A stretch of 64,000 nt of DNA from NCBI RefSeq assembly GCF_023343835.1, contig NC_064449.1, positions 3,757,778 through 3,821,777 on the forward strand, given 5' to 3'. Shown piece by piece: positions 33,450 to 46,578 of the stretch. This stretch comes from Lagopus muta (taxonomy: Eukaryota > Chordata > Aves > Galliformes > Phasianidae). The notes beneath the pieces were generated by a model. It had not been told where the DNA came from. It made no database searches and worked only from the letters and a program-made list of their open reading frames with translations. The number at the start of each line of letters is the position of its first letter. Position 1 is the first letter of the stretch. Position numbers and translations under genes: made by a program.

Positions 33450-36400
33450 ATGAAGGCAGTTCTTATAATTGTCCTAATCATCTTCACTTTGCTGTGTTCA
33501 GGTAAGTTTGATGCAGAGAGGGGAAAGAGAAAGGTGAGCTCTGGATGAATTATCAGGATACAAACTCTAATATGTGCTGTGGTTTTGTTTTCTTCTGCAT
33601 ATAGAATCTGCAGCCAGAACTGTGCCTGTGATTTCCATTAAGATGGTATTTTTTCAGTTTGAGCGTGGGCAGATGGTGACCCTGCTGGTCTGAAGGCAGC
33701 TAGTTTCTCCACGGTTCTGTGAAGGTTTCCTTTGAGTAGCTAGTGTCCACACACTCATTAGTGCTGTCAAAATGAATCAGTATATTTTAAGCTGCTCCTC
33801 TCAGAAACTACAATGGGTTTCTTTTTGGAATCGCTCTGAATTACCATCAAAGCATTCGGAGTGCTAATGTCTGACATCGTGCTCCAAGGAATAAAAGCTT
33901 CAGTGTTCTAGTATTCAACTTTGTTATTCCAGGCGTTTTTTGTTTAATATTAAGTGGTTGTTAGAAAACCAAATGGTGTTCTGAAGATGACAGTATTCAA
34001 GCTGTTGCAGTCTCTTCTTTCTATTCAGTACAGGATTCTGTCAAGCTGTATAACTGCAGGCTGCTTTCATGTATGAGATCCACTTTTTTCTCTCCTGAAA
34101 TGCATCGTATCTTCTTGAAACGCATATGAATATATTTTATAGTAGAGGGCAGTTGATAAGAAGAATATAAAATAAATCTGAATAGATCCAAAATAGATAA
34201 TTACAGAGTATGAAGCAAAAGAGGAAATGTTGTTGGCAAATCTATGTCCCCTTTGGTTGTAGGCTTACAGTCAGTATACTGTATACACAAACCATACCCC
34301 CAGCTTCCCCTGGAAAGGGAGGTATCACCTTCACCTCCACTTCTAATTGTATCTTCCTCATTCTTTCTGCTGCGTGAGTTCCTAGCAACTAGTTGTTGGT
34401 TGCTTTTTTAAATTGGTTAATTAGTTTTCATTTGGGGAAAGAGCTGACAACTAAGTAGTTCAGTTGTGCTGCAAACTTATAGAGCGATCCTGTGCAGGTT
34501 CTGTGAGCTCATTCAGAAATGAAGGTAATTTTTATTTGAGTTCTTGCTTGATGTGATGATCTTGTTGATAATGTCTTTCTGATACACTGTTCAGCATAGT
34601 ACGTGATTATTGCTTTTCAATAACAGAATTGTCCTCACTTTCTGTCTCTCATAGTGCGTATCTGGAAGATAGCTCTCAGGCACTTGAGAAAATGCTGGGA
34701 GGCTTCTCAGGTGCACTGTGTCTAATTGAGGAGCTTTATGTGTACTCTTGGGTGCCTCAAAGTACACTGGTGGACCCTGCAAAGCATCTAGGCCACACTG
34801 GGGAGCTTCTTGGATAGTCTGAGAAGCATCATTGCAGGTGATCTCAGGCACCCAAGGGTGCTCTGGGGGACCCTGGGAGATTTGTAGGGCACACTGGGAA
34901 GCCTCTGGGGTGCCCTGGAGCACACTGAGGAGCCCCTGTATTTACTCTCAGGTGCCCAGGAAAAGATCATGCCATAATAATTGTTGAATCTTGACAAATC
35001 TGTCTGAAAACTAGTTTGTTGCTGCCAGTCAAGAGGAAGCATAGAGACTTAATGGCAGATGTTTGCTCTCTTGTGCGTGGAGCCAAAGTGCTTGGGTGCA
35101 TCTCTGCTGTGCCGTCATGTGTGCAGATGTCTGTGTGAGCAGAGTCTTATTTATGGAGCTAATTAAAACAAAACAACCTCTTCCATCCATGGGGCCTTAA
35201 ACTGAGTTTGATTTTGCTAAGTCCTATAGTTCTTGACTTTTTTTTTTTAATCCCACAGGGAAAAAGTTTCGATGGTGCACCCTCTCTGATCTAGAACAGA
35301 GAAAGTGTGCTGAGCTGTCCAAAGCACTGACAGCTGTGCTGCCTGTCACTAACACCGATTCGTTTGCCAGGATTTCTTGCATCAGAGCCCACAATACGTA
35401 TGACTGCATTGATAAAATCAGAGTAAGTTCACAAAGATTTTTAAAACTAACTTAATTTGAACCAAATTCTCTTTTGAAGTAGAAACTGGCTATCGACTCA
35501 TGGAGAATGAAATGCTATTGACAGGATGGTATCTCACATAGGAGAACGTACATTGGATGTTTCAGAAATAATGCCTCCTACTTGTTTCCACAGAAACTAG
35601 AGCAGATAAAAAGAGCACTATAACACTACTTGACAAAGCAAATTCTCTGCTACAAAGCTCTATTTTTCAGCATAGTCACCACCATCAGCTATGCATTTTT
35701 GCTAGTAGTGAACAAGAGCCTGCATACCACTCTTGTAAAAATCTCTATGGACATCTGAATGAGGCTTGTCTTTCATATCACCATTGCTACTGTCAGAATG
35801 CACCACCCACTGCCTCACTGTGCCCACATCCACTGTTTGGTCTCCATAAGTGTTCAGCAAGAGTCACTTAATTCAGTTATACACCTTTGCCTCGTACACA
35901 CTTCTATGTCAGGCACCATTTTGTCACACTGCCCCTCTGCTGCTATCAGTCACTTCTACTGCCATCCTGCCAACATAATGAAATGGGAGGCATTACTTTC
36001 AGAGCAGGCCTTGTACAAGGTGGCTTGAGAGATAAGAATTCAAATACGTGAGCCTTCTACTAACCATAGTAGAAGAACTATTTTACCCCAGCTTGCGTTT
36101 TCCAAGAAATAAATATAAAATTGCATGAAAATAAATGGACAAATCCAAACTAATAAATTAAAGCCAGGTCAGAGCATTTTTCCTTCCTTGTAAGTTTCAA
36201 TCCTACTCTGACTGGAATTAATATTTTTCTCTTCCCACTTTTCCCCCTTGTTTTTAACTCCTTGTTGATCGTCCCTGGAGTAAAGGGTGAAAGTTTTTTT
36301 TTCCATGTGAAGATTTTCAATTTTAATAAAATTATGCATGAGGCCATTTGTAGGATTAGCAAGCAAAACCAAGAAGGACTTTCTTGTTTGTTAAAGGAAT

Positions 36401-39400
36401 TATTTAGTTCATGTTTTCACGATAAATAGAATAGGCTTGTTAATAGACTTAGTTCCATTTTTAGGTGGTTATTATAACCAGGAGAAATCTGAGAAGGTTT
36501 TGGGGTTCTGATGGAATAGTAGGAGGAAAAAGAAGCCTTTTTATTCAGGTGGCATTGGAATTGTATTTTTGGAATGGAAAGACCAAAGAAGAGGCAGGAA
36601 TCAATGTCACTGATAAAGCACAGATACTTATTTGAAAGTAACAGCCTTAATCCTGGTGAAGTGTTAGTAATTAATAGCAGAGATTCAGTTAAAAACAAAG
36701 CAAATGCTTGTAAAAGTCGCTGCTCACTTCAAGAGCAGAGTTTCAGCCTGATGAACTGCTCTGTTTCCATTTAAACAAACTTGTTTTGAGGGTTTTGCTG
36801 TTATGTTTGTTTTTTTAAGGTGAATAAAGCAGATGCTGCTTCTCTGGATGCAGGAGATGTTTACTCTGCTGTAAAGCTGTATGGTTTGACCGTTGTGGCA
36901 AAGGAGATCTATGAACAGGGTACGTACATAAAGAAGAATGAACTGTGCTTCTGATTTGCCTGGTAAATTGCTGTGCAGGCAAAGTCTCTAAAAGTTGGGG
37001 GGAAAAAAAGGTCTATTGATTCTTAAGTACTTTGTGGGAATATGGAGATGACTAACAACATATACTTCACATTAGTATGTGTAGAACATGTAGTGATGAA
37101 TAAAATTCCAGTGGTGCTTTTTCTTTCCAACCTATGGTGCTCTCATCACAATAAACTGTATCCACCCCTGCCCACAGCAATGATACACTGGGGTTCCACA
37201 TTGCATAGGGAATGAGGAATATTTTATCCCATCTGTGTTAATTCTTATACCATATTCCTTATTAGTATGACTGTTTATTAATTGTTCTTTAAGAGATCAG
37301 TTTCTGTTGTTAATTCGTTCTCAGTTCTTCACAGAAAGAGAAGTATATAAGATGGTGAATGTTACGGTAAGATTCTTTAGCTGAGCAGTCTGTGCACTGA
37401 CTGATTTGCAAGAGAAAGCCAAGTATATTGTAGAAAATACCTGGGAGGCATGACTCTGAGAAGGAAGCCAAATTAGCAGGTGGATGTAGGAAGAGACTAA
37501 TCAGAGGACATTGCGAGAGCGCAAGTGAGTTTTGTTTTGACTGAAAAACCATGCAGTCCTAGTGGAATCAATACATTTCTGTCACCTGATCCCTAGGTTT
37601 TGAGGATAAAACAGGGGTTCTTTCTGTTAGGATACCTCAATCTCTTTGATACAAATGTTCAAAATTCCTGAGAAGCAGCCTTGCCCTTTCATGGTGCACA
37701 CTTTCAGTATGTAGTCAGTATAGTGTGAAATTCCTGGTATGAATTCTTCAATTTAACGTGCCTAAATTTTTTTTTTCTTTGCAACATTTAGAGGGGAATT
37801 GAACCTGGTGCACAGACAGAAGCTGGGGAGTTGGGCTTTAGTTATTTCTGTTGCATATTTTGTCCTATCACAGGAAATTGTGTTTTTGCTGTGGCTGTTG
37901 CCAAACGAGGAACTTTGGATATCCAGAGGCTACGCGGTGTGCGCAGCTGCCACAATGGAGCCAGATGGACCTCAGGCTGGAATATTCCACTTGGATTTCT
38001 CCTTGCAAGGAATGATCTTTCCTGGGATGAGGGACAACCCCTGAGCCAAGGTGCGTAATAGCAACTGTAGCTGTGTCTGCCCTCAGCAAGAGTGAGTGAA
38101 ACAGGGGCAGAAGTGTTACCAAAACAGGAAAATCTTGGTGTTTTGTATACAGTAGGGAACAGGACTTTGCAATATCAAGCCAGCACAAAGATGGTTTTGA
38201 ACAAGAAAAATCAGATCACTCTGTTTGCAGCAAACATTTCAAATTTGCAATTTAGACAGTGAAGCTGCATTTATTTGCCAAAGAGCAACTTTTTTCTAAA
38301 GCAGCATATTGCCTTACTTACAGTCATAATATGTTTGGCCTCTTTCTTCCATCTTTTTGTATTTGACTTTCCCCTCTTTTTTTCCCTGCAGTAATCAGTG
38401 AGTATTTCAATGCAAGTTGCATCCCTGGAGTTGGTGTTGCTGCTCCTCAGCTGTGTGCTCTCTGCCAAGGACAAAAGTCATATATCAGAGACAAGAACCA
38501 CTTCTGTGAGACCAGCAGCAATGAACCCTTCTATGACTCTGATGGAGCTTTCAGGTAAACTGGCTGTTTTGAACTTATGCTGAATTCACCTTTGGGGAAA
38601 AAGAGCTAGTGAGGAGAGAAAAGGCTGATGACATGTTAATGGATGGCATTTGTCTTCCTGCAGGTGCTTGAAGGATGGAGTTGCAGATGTTGCCTTTTTA
38701 GATCACCTGACAATTATGAGAGCCACAGGTAGTCCTAAAAACTCAGATTCCTTTTAACCTTTGTCTGTGCTATTTCCTGCATGGGAGTTTGGGAGATGTG
38801 TTTGTATGTTTATTGTCAGTCACTGTAAGCAGTTCAGTGGTATTTCTTGGCTCTCCACACAAGTCAGAGGAAAACAGAAAAGGAGGTTGATAGGATGGGA
38901 GCAGACAGGCATTTTAATGCAGGTGATTTCTTTAGGCTAAAGTCTCTGCAGCTGCCAGCTGATTTCCTGACTATTAAGATTCCTTTAAATTTTCAGTGTT
39001 TCGTCAATGTCCTGTTATTTCAGAGTCAGAACAGCAAGAATATGAACTCTTATGTCCTGATGGAACTACAGCTGAGCTGAGCAAGTACAACACCTGTAAC
39101 TTGGGCAAGGGGCCTGGCCGTGGCATCATCACCCGCCACAACTTCCAAAAGATCACCAACAAATTTCTTACCATGATCCAAGTGAGTGGATATTGTAAGC
39201 TGTATATCTCTGTACACAGGATTTTCTTCTGTATTTGTGTGGAGCTCACCACTCAGTTTGCCTTCTTTTCTCAATAAATTTGTAGTTATTCTGAAGAAAA
39301 TGTTCAACATGAATTGTTCTGGGGAAAGGTCCTGTACTAGTTTCTGAAGGAAAATTTTACTTCTACAGAAGAACAACTCAGAGAGAAGAGTGGAAATAAG

Positions 39401-42400
39401 TTAGGAAGAGAAAGACGTCAGAACACCCAAATTGGAAGATAGATGGTTATTTCCATTCTGCTCTAAAGCTTATATGATAAGAGGCACATGGGTTCAGGCA
39501 AGATTCAGCTTTAAGAGGGTGAGGGAAACAATTTATAGCATCTGTTACGTTGATATCCAGGAATTTATGTGGACCTGAACTTGAAATGTGTATTACTTAA
39601 AGATGTTAAGAAGCCACTCCACATTTAAAATAATACAGCAAAATGAATAATTCCAACCCAGTGAGTTGTGCTATCTTGTGAACTTGGACAGACAATAGAA
39701 GTACAAAATCCCTTCTGTGAGAGGTTTTTCACATGTCCTTGTCAGTGTGCTTATTGGCACGCTCATTAGCTATGTTCCCCTATACATAACAGTGGCTATG
39801 AAGTAATATTCCCAGTACATTCTTCAGTGCATGCTATTCTTCCATCAAGCTAGACAGCTCTCCTTTGCACACACTACTTCCCATTGTAAAGCACAAGACA
39901 TCCTGTACCCAGTTACTGCAGTTATCTGTCACAAACGTTTCCCATTTGGCCAAACTACTTTAGTTGCCCTTATAGGGCAGGAGGCATCGAGCACAGCCCA
40001 ATGAATTTGGATAACTAAGATGAGAGATAAAATTCTTCAAAAAAGGAAACTGAATCTCAAGCAATATGTTTGTAGGACTGTAACCATCCAGTCACTGTGG
40101 TACCTATGGGCTTTGTCACAGTGTGATGGATACTGGAACCCTGAACACTATGTTACAGGCCGTTGCTATGATGGGAGAAGGAGGTGAGGCTGCCTGACAC
40201 TAAAAGGATGAGGTGAATTTTTGCAATTAAAAATGTTGCTTTTGTCCTAGCGTCTCTTTGGTCGAAAAGGAAAGGAAAGAGCCAGATTTGAACTTTTCAA
40301 TTCATCATCCTTTGGAGGGAAGAACCTTCTCTTTCGAGATGCTACTCAGCACCTGCAACTTCTCGAGGAACAGCTAGAAATTGCATATGTCCTTGGTCTG
40401 GATTATGTAGCTCTCCTTAAGGGACTAGGTCATGAAGGTAAGAAGCTTCTGGAGGACTGTAGATGTCCTATGCTATTCCTCCCTGCCAGACCCAAATGAA
40501 TAAACTGAAGCATCTACTTAATGAAGAACAGATTGTTGTATGATTGACGTGGTTCCACTGTGCTCCTTCTTTCTAATGCAGGGAGCTCCTTGGACAACAG
40601 TGTTGTGCGCTGGTGCTGCATCAGCAATGCTGAGCTTCGCAAATGTGAGGAGTGGGCACTGAGCATCAAATCTGACCCATTAGTCTGTGTCCAAGCAACT
40701 TCCATGGCAAGCTGCATTGAAATGATCAAGGTAGGAGAGTCCCTCAGAGAGCATGATAATCTGCACAGAGTGCATGTTCAGCTTAGGCAAGGATAAGTGG
40801 AAAAACACTTCTACACTAGAGGGAGCAGTGGGAGTGACAGGCAATTTATGCAGGGGAATTTCCAACCAGTAGAGAAGTACAGCTGCTTGGTTATACAATT
40901 AATGCAATTCCTATTTGTGTTATTTTCTGTAATGCTGTTGACAGAGTAGTGAGGCTGATGCAGTCACTCTGGATGCAACCCACGTCTACATTGCAGGGAG
41001 GTGTGGATTGGTGCCTGTAGCTGCAGAGTGTTATGGTAAGTTCTTGTGTGCACCATATAAATATAGTTAAATGTTGACACGTTGTGATGTTTTGTTATGG
41101 AAGCAGGGATCCATACACATATCCAGGCACCCTTCTCAGCTCTTCCATTAACTGGCTGTAGCTTTTGATCTGTTTGTGTATTGTATCTCTTCTATAAAAG
41201 GGGTGGAGATACTGACATGGTTCAACAGGGGATTGCAAGGTTATAAAGTTTTGTTTTGTTTTTTTTTTTTTTATGCAGTGCTGCCATGCAATGAGAATGA
41301 CAGCAGTTGCAAGATCCTTAATGGTTGTCTTCTCTCTCCAGGACAGGTTTGTGCTCCAGCTGATGAGAGCACAGAGGAAATTAGCAAACTTCATCTAAAG
41401 CGCAAAGGTAATGAGAGAACTTTGAAAAGGCAAAATATTTCAACTTTTCTGAGAGTGCCTCTTAAGATTTCTGTTGGGATGTATTTGCATGCTCATTTGG
41501 GAAAGAAATTGCACTGCATTTTCAGAACTTTCACTACAATGTGTGGCTGCTAGGGTAAGAGCTCTGTGGCTAAGCAAAGAATGCAAATGATCCACCATTA
41601 ACTGAAAATACCATGAGGGGATGAGGGAGGGAAGACTGGGGCTCTGCCTATTTGGAATACTTCATTGCCTTTATATAACTGGTTGCTGTCATTGTTTTGT
41701 AGGACTGTCACCTGTTTATGCTGTAGCCCTAGCTAAGAAAAACGCCAAACAGATTAACATCCATAACCTGCGGGGGAGGCGATCATGTCACAGCCACTTG
41801 TATAGTCCTGGAGGATGGCTGCTTCTTTCCAGATACACAGTGGGACCTCTGGAAAACGTTACTGAAAACTGTGATATCGGATCTGGTATGAGTCGCTCTG
41901 GGTTATCTGTGAGGAGATTCTCGATGTCTAAAGCACAATGTTTAGGCTTTAGAAGGAATCTTACTTTAGGAAGGAAGATTGAAAAGAGTCTGTGAGGGCA
42001 GAGTAAAAGAATTTCAGTCTTGCATATCATTGAAGATGTTCGTATTTGCTATGATGTGCTCCTGTATAGAGCTCTCTTTTCAGTAGTGGATTTCTCCTGG
42101 ACTGCATATGATGTTCCTTAGCAAGCAGATGCACGATAAATAATAGTGGTATCTGTGCCTACATGCGAAAGAAAGGATGATTAAAAGACAAGTATCCACT
42201 CCTAGAGCTCAACGTGTATGATTCTGTGTTTTGTACTTTAAAAGTCAGTCAATTTCTCTATCTCTTTCTTGATTAAGTTGTGTAATTGATTAGCTCAAAT
42301 GCATTTGTTTATGTTCTGGGTGTAAAAAGTTATGGGCTAGGTTTATCTCAAAATATTTTAGGAAGACCAAGTACAGTTGTAATAGAAACTCTTCCTCCCC

Positions 42401-45400
42401 TTGTTCTTTTCACCCACTGTCTTGCCTCTTGATCCTTCTGTGCTGTGCTTGTGCTCAATTTAGTTTATCTGTGTGGCTACTCCAAAACCTGGAGGATGAT
42501 GATCTCCTGTTTCTATCTTTCATGTTATAGGAGAGAAAAAGTGCTGTTCCAATTGTTAATACTTTCAAGATTAGGTATGAATAGAGATGTTGCCAGCTGC
42601 TGTATGATCTACATAGTTAACTACGTAGTTAACATGATCTACTCTTACACTACAGCTTGGTTTACTTTCTTGAGTTGCTTAGTTCTATCATTTTGCCATT
42701 TTACTTCACCCAAGAAAGAGTTGATTAGTCGCATGGCCAGCAAGTGCAGTCTCAAAGGTTGTTGAAACAATTATTCCTCTTATCTGTGTATGTGTGATTC
42801 TTCATGCCATTTAGGCTTCTTTCCATCAGTTATTAAGATGGAATCCAGTTCTTCCAACAGAAGAAGAGACTTTGCTGCAATTTCACCTGAGTTTTTTCTT
42901 CTGCTCAGTTTACCAGAATTACTTTTGGAAGGGCTGCATGCCAGGAGCAGATGGAAACCTGTGCAAAGTGTGCATTGGAGACAGTGAGGTGGAAGGAGCT
43001 CGAGTATCCAGCAGATGCGCTGCCAGTCACAATGAGCACTACTATGGCAATATGGGAGCACTCAGGTAATACTTCTTTCCAGAGTCAGAAACATGGAGCA
43101 ATAGCCAGGATTGGCTTATTATTTTACTGATGGTTTTCTATGGAAGCTTTTTTGTTAAGCAACTGGCTGTATTAACTTTTGGTAGCATGTATTTTGCTTA
43201 GGCTGCAGTTGCTATGATTTGTTCAGATGGTTGGAGAGTTTCATGTAACCTTCTATGGAGCAAGACAATGCTTCCAAACATGTAAGATGTGGAGCATTGG
43301 AACAGAACTCATTTAAGAGATGGAAAAATACTTAGAAGATCAGAGAGTAGAGATGATGTAGTAACAAGCACTGTAATAAGCAGTGATTAGACTGGATTAT
43401 TATAATATATATTTTTAAAAGGAAGAAATAGTTGAAGGTTGTGTAGAAAAGGAACATTAACAGTGATAGTGCTTTCATAGAATATCTGTAGTTCATTTAG
43501 CTGAATTAAATTCTCTTTCCTGGCTAGGCACAGATGGGGTTACTGAGATGCTGTGCTGCAGCTTTGACTTGGGAGCTGCTTTAAGAGATAAATGAAATTG
43601 GCTTGACAAACACATGAATGGTGCCCACTGACATCTATGCTGACATCACTAACTTGTTCCACACATAATGACCAAATAGCTTCAGATGAAGATATTTTCA
43701 GCTACTCCTGTTTTAGCTTCCAATGATTGTCTAAGATTCAGTCATTGTAATGGCTGTTTCTGGTAACTTTTTCTTTTCCTCCTATACTAGGTGCTTAGTT
43801 GGCAATCCCAGTGGAAGAAGCTTTGGAGATGTAGCTTTTCTGGAACACTCAAACCTACTCTGGAATATAGAGAGTGAGATGCAGATATTTTCTTCTAATT
43901 TAACAATGTAAACTGTTCTCGTTTTCCATGCTGTGACTGTGACCGCTCAGGATCAGTGTGGAATAGGTTTAAATTAAGTCCATGAAATTGTGTTTGAAAC
44001 CAGAAACGTACAGGAACTTTCCTGCATGTAGATGTTATGGTAAAGCTTTAAATTTGGGTAATGTTCAATTTCAGAGAGGAAAGAGAAAGAATCACTGAGT
44101 GATTAATGCGTTTGCTGGGGACAGGAGGGGAAATCATCCTTGGAGACTGCACTAGTTTTTGGAAAGCTCAAACTATAAAAATTTTCCCACTGCACCTTCT
44201 CACACAGGCATGTACAGAGCATGTAGTCACTGTTTGTATCAGTCTAAAGAATGAAAAGAGCAAACAGAGACACTGTGGGCTACTTGTGCTCAGAGGTGTT
44301 CTATAGCTTCACCATGACAACTTCTTGTTGTATCATAGGTACTTTCTGGAATGAATAGTCCAGGTAGGTAGTTTAGTAGGTAAAAATACTGCAAAGTATT
44401 TCATTGCTGCAGTGAGAAATGAGTAACTTCTTCCAGGGAACTGAAGTTTGCAAGAGTGTAGCTGTTGAATTTTGTTGGTGGAAATGGTTTCAGTTGCAGG
44501 AGCTTAAATCCTCTCAAATCTCTTAAATTACTTCTACTGGTCTAAGAGCCAAAATGTGCTACTCATAGAGGTGAGAATACAGGGAACTCCCATTTGTTCA
44601 GCCTGATAAAATACACTGAAATTCAACTCAGGTCAATTTCAGTAGCAGAAGAAAACTTTATGAAAGAGAAATATCTGTAAAATCAAGCAGGCATATAAGA
44701 ACCTGGAAACCCACAGGAATTCGTGCAGCGGTGAGCAGTTTATTTGAGGAAGCACAGACAAGGAGTATGAATTTCTTTGTATTCAGGAAGTGATCAGTGA
44801 AGATGAGACATAGGCTGTTTGTATGCTTTGATGTTGCTCTGCACCTATCTTCTAAAAACTAGCTTCAGTTCATTAACTTGGTTCCTCAGAGAAAACACCC
44901 AACTATTCCTTTTGCATTCTTAATAGATGAATATACAGCATGTTTATTCACTCAGCTCCTTCCTCTCAGTTTTCCTCACTGCATGAGATTCACCTCGTCT
45001 TCTGCATTTGTTTTTTCAAAAGGATTTTCCTTCACTTCATCTTCTTTTCAGATCTGGAAAGCTCTGGTTGGGCAAAAGGTTATACAGCTGTTGACTTTGA
45101 ACTCTTGTGTCCGGATGGAACGCGTGCTGCAGTCACCGAATGGGCTGGCTGCAACCTTGGTCCAGTTCCTCCCAGCACAGTCATGACTCGACCAGTCACT
45201 GTCACTAAAATCCATGACTTCCTAATGAAATCTCAGGTAAGGTAGATAATGGGGGGGAAAATGTTAATATGTTAAGACTTCTTATATACAATTCTGGAAA
45301 CCTTTTTGTTATCAAGAGCTTTGTATACTAAATGTATAGAGTGCCCTCACATCTGATGTGACAGAATTAAGAATGTGTGTAGGAGATTGAGAAAAATCAT

Positions 45401-46578
45401 TATTTGAACTCTCCAAAGGCCATCAGTAGCCATCACACTCCTTCTGAGAAAAAAGCCACTCCAAAGTCATATCTTTTTTTGTATGACTGTACTGAATGAA
45501 AGTAGATCTGTTTTTTCTTTTTTTCCTGCTAGATCTTATTATGAAGCTGATGGTCACCAACATAACCTTGGTATTTATAGTCCAAACTGTGGAACCTCTT
45601 TTCTGTTTAGGAATTTCTGGAGACCAAGCTGGATTCTGAATTCCATCTCTTCCAGTCACAAAAATATGGTGAGAGTGATCTGCTTTTCAAAGATGCCACT
45701 CAGTACCTTGTTCCTGCAACTCACATGAGCTATCAGGAAATCCTTGGAGAACCTTTCTTTCAGCTGGCAGAATCAGTGTTTAATTGTACACCTGCAGGTA
45801 AAGTCAAATTCTTCATTCTGAGTTAGAGAAAAATGCAAAGCAGTAGGAAGTTTTCTGTGCACAGACATGGCCCTGTGCTTTACATTGACTTTAGAGGGGA
45901 TTTCTACACAACCTTGTTAATGGAGTATAACATTTGGAGTATGTTTAGGCCTCTTGCAACTGCTATCTGTAAGCACTGAAACCAGGGGTCTGTGGGAGTG
46001 ATATAACCAATATGTGTCAGAGCAAATATGAAGTTATTGAAGTGGAATTGTTTTACTTCCACTCAGAAAGTTTTTTTTCCTATCCCAAAGATCTGGGTAC
46101 GTCAGGCTTGGGGAAAATATTCAAACTTTTATATTCAACCTCAGAATAAGTTAAAAATTCCATTTTTAAGAAGGATGCACTAAAAATTACAGCAAAGAAC
46201 TCAAGTTAAAAATCTTTTTGTATTTATAGGACAGCTTTCTCATTATTATCTACTGAAAGCTATATGAAATTTATATTTAGTTCTCACTAGAACTGAAATG
46301 AAACGGCTTATGAGTCAGGACTGAGCTGCTAGGGGACCTAAAAATCTGTGTTGAAGTAAAAGCAGATTGCACGATGTTTAGATGCCTGAGAGTTTACTAG
46401 TTGTTAAAAAACTGAAATTCACAGAGGGAATTTCACCTCTGTTCAGTTTTAGTGAACGGTAGCTAGAGAATTTGTAACTGTCAATGCTGATGGAGTCTTT
46501 AAAGATGTATTCTCTTACTGGTTTGTAGGCATCTTAGACTTTTGCAAGCAGGATATCTGTGCCTCCTCATCAATCTGA
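33450..46578 (+). CDS. Secreted transferrin-superfamily protein with degenerate iron sites (complete, 17 coding exons)
   Basis: Exons: 33450-33501, 35259-35422, 36820-36919, 37874-38050, 38392-38554, 38664-38728, 39024-39181, 40251-40437, 40582-40730, 40945-41035, 41342-41407, 41703-41885, 42909-43065, 43791-43873, 45052-45236, 45611-45797, 46529-46578 (TGA). All sites are AG/GT, all phases fit, and the total is 2217 nt or 738 residues. The 17-exon plan and repeated phase pattern are those of transferrins. Order: signal peptide ([18 protein letters not shown]), N-lobe (about 19-360), C-lobe (about 361-722), Cys-containing tail [16 protein letters not shown]. Lobe hallmarks remain: RWCTLSD and [21 protein letters not shown], two copies of ELLCPDG, LLFRDAT and LLFKDAT. 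Iron ligands are mostly gone. N-lobe: Asp82 kept, Tyr to Val109, Tyr to Ser214, His to Arg273. C-lobe: Asp415 kept, Tyr to Val462, Tyr to Asn566, His to Ser640. The anion Thr/Arg are also replaced (Asn133/Trp137; Ser488/Ser492). Four N-glycosylation sequons are visible (FNAS, FNSS, ENVT, FNCT). There is no GPI tail, so it is not melanotransferrin, and no thyroglobulin-type exons, so it is not a typical saxiphilin. Ligand unknown. Confidence 0.9.
34660..34950. repeat. Degenerate minisatellite-like tract
   Basis: Irregular, imperfect copies of a G-rich unit: cacactggggagcttcttgg at about 34795, cacactgggaagcctctggg at about 34893, and cacactgaggagcccctg at about 34922. Interleaved are caggtgc / ggcacccaagggtg / gggaccctg segments. 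Spacing is uneven, so the array is old. It lies in intron 1 of the transferrin-like gene. The minus strand is open for 110 codons across it, which the repeat composition explains. Confidence 0.55.
35551..36013 (-). mobile_element. Internally deleted mariner-like element (copy 1)
   Basis: Ends are inverted: aaataatgcctccta near 35568 and gggaggcattactttc near 36000. A TA dinucleotide flanks each end (35549-35550 and 36014-36015), as expected for mariner target duplication. About 460 bp. The minus-strand content matches the copy at 47.3-47.8 kb, including the join between a helix-turn-helix remnant and the transposase C-terminal remnant. It is full of stops, so non-autonomous. Located in intron 2 of the transferrin-like gene. 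Confidence 0.75.

Noticed and set aside
34591..34923. 110-codon minus-strand frame rich in Pro/Gln/Ala
   Set aside because: Generated by the degenerate repeat tract; no gene structure around it.
37799..38044. 81-codon plus-strand frame overlapping exon 4 of the transferrin-like gene
   Set aside because: Wrong frame. The neighbouring frame gives AVAVAKRG and SGWNIP and fits the splice phases.
33450..46578. Identification as saxiphilin
   Set aside because: Saxiphilins carry thyroglobulin type-1 repeats inserted in the N-lobe. No such Cys-rich exon is visible between exons 2 and 4, so only the wider superfamily is claimed.
33450..46578. Identification as melanotransferrin or egg-white/serum transferrin
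   Set aside because: Melanotransferrin has a GPI tail and keeps N-lobe iron ligands; serum and egg transferrins keep both sites. Neither holds here.
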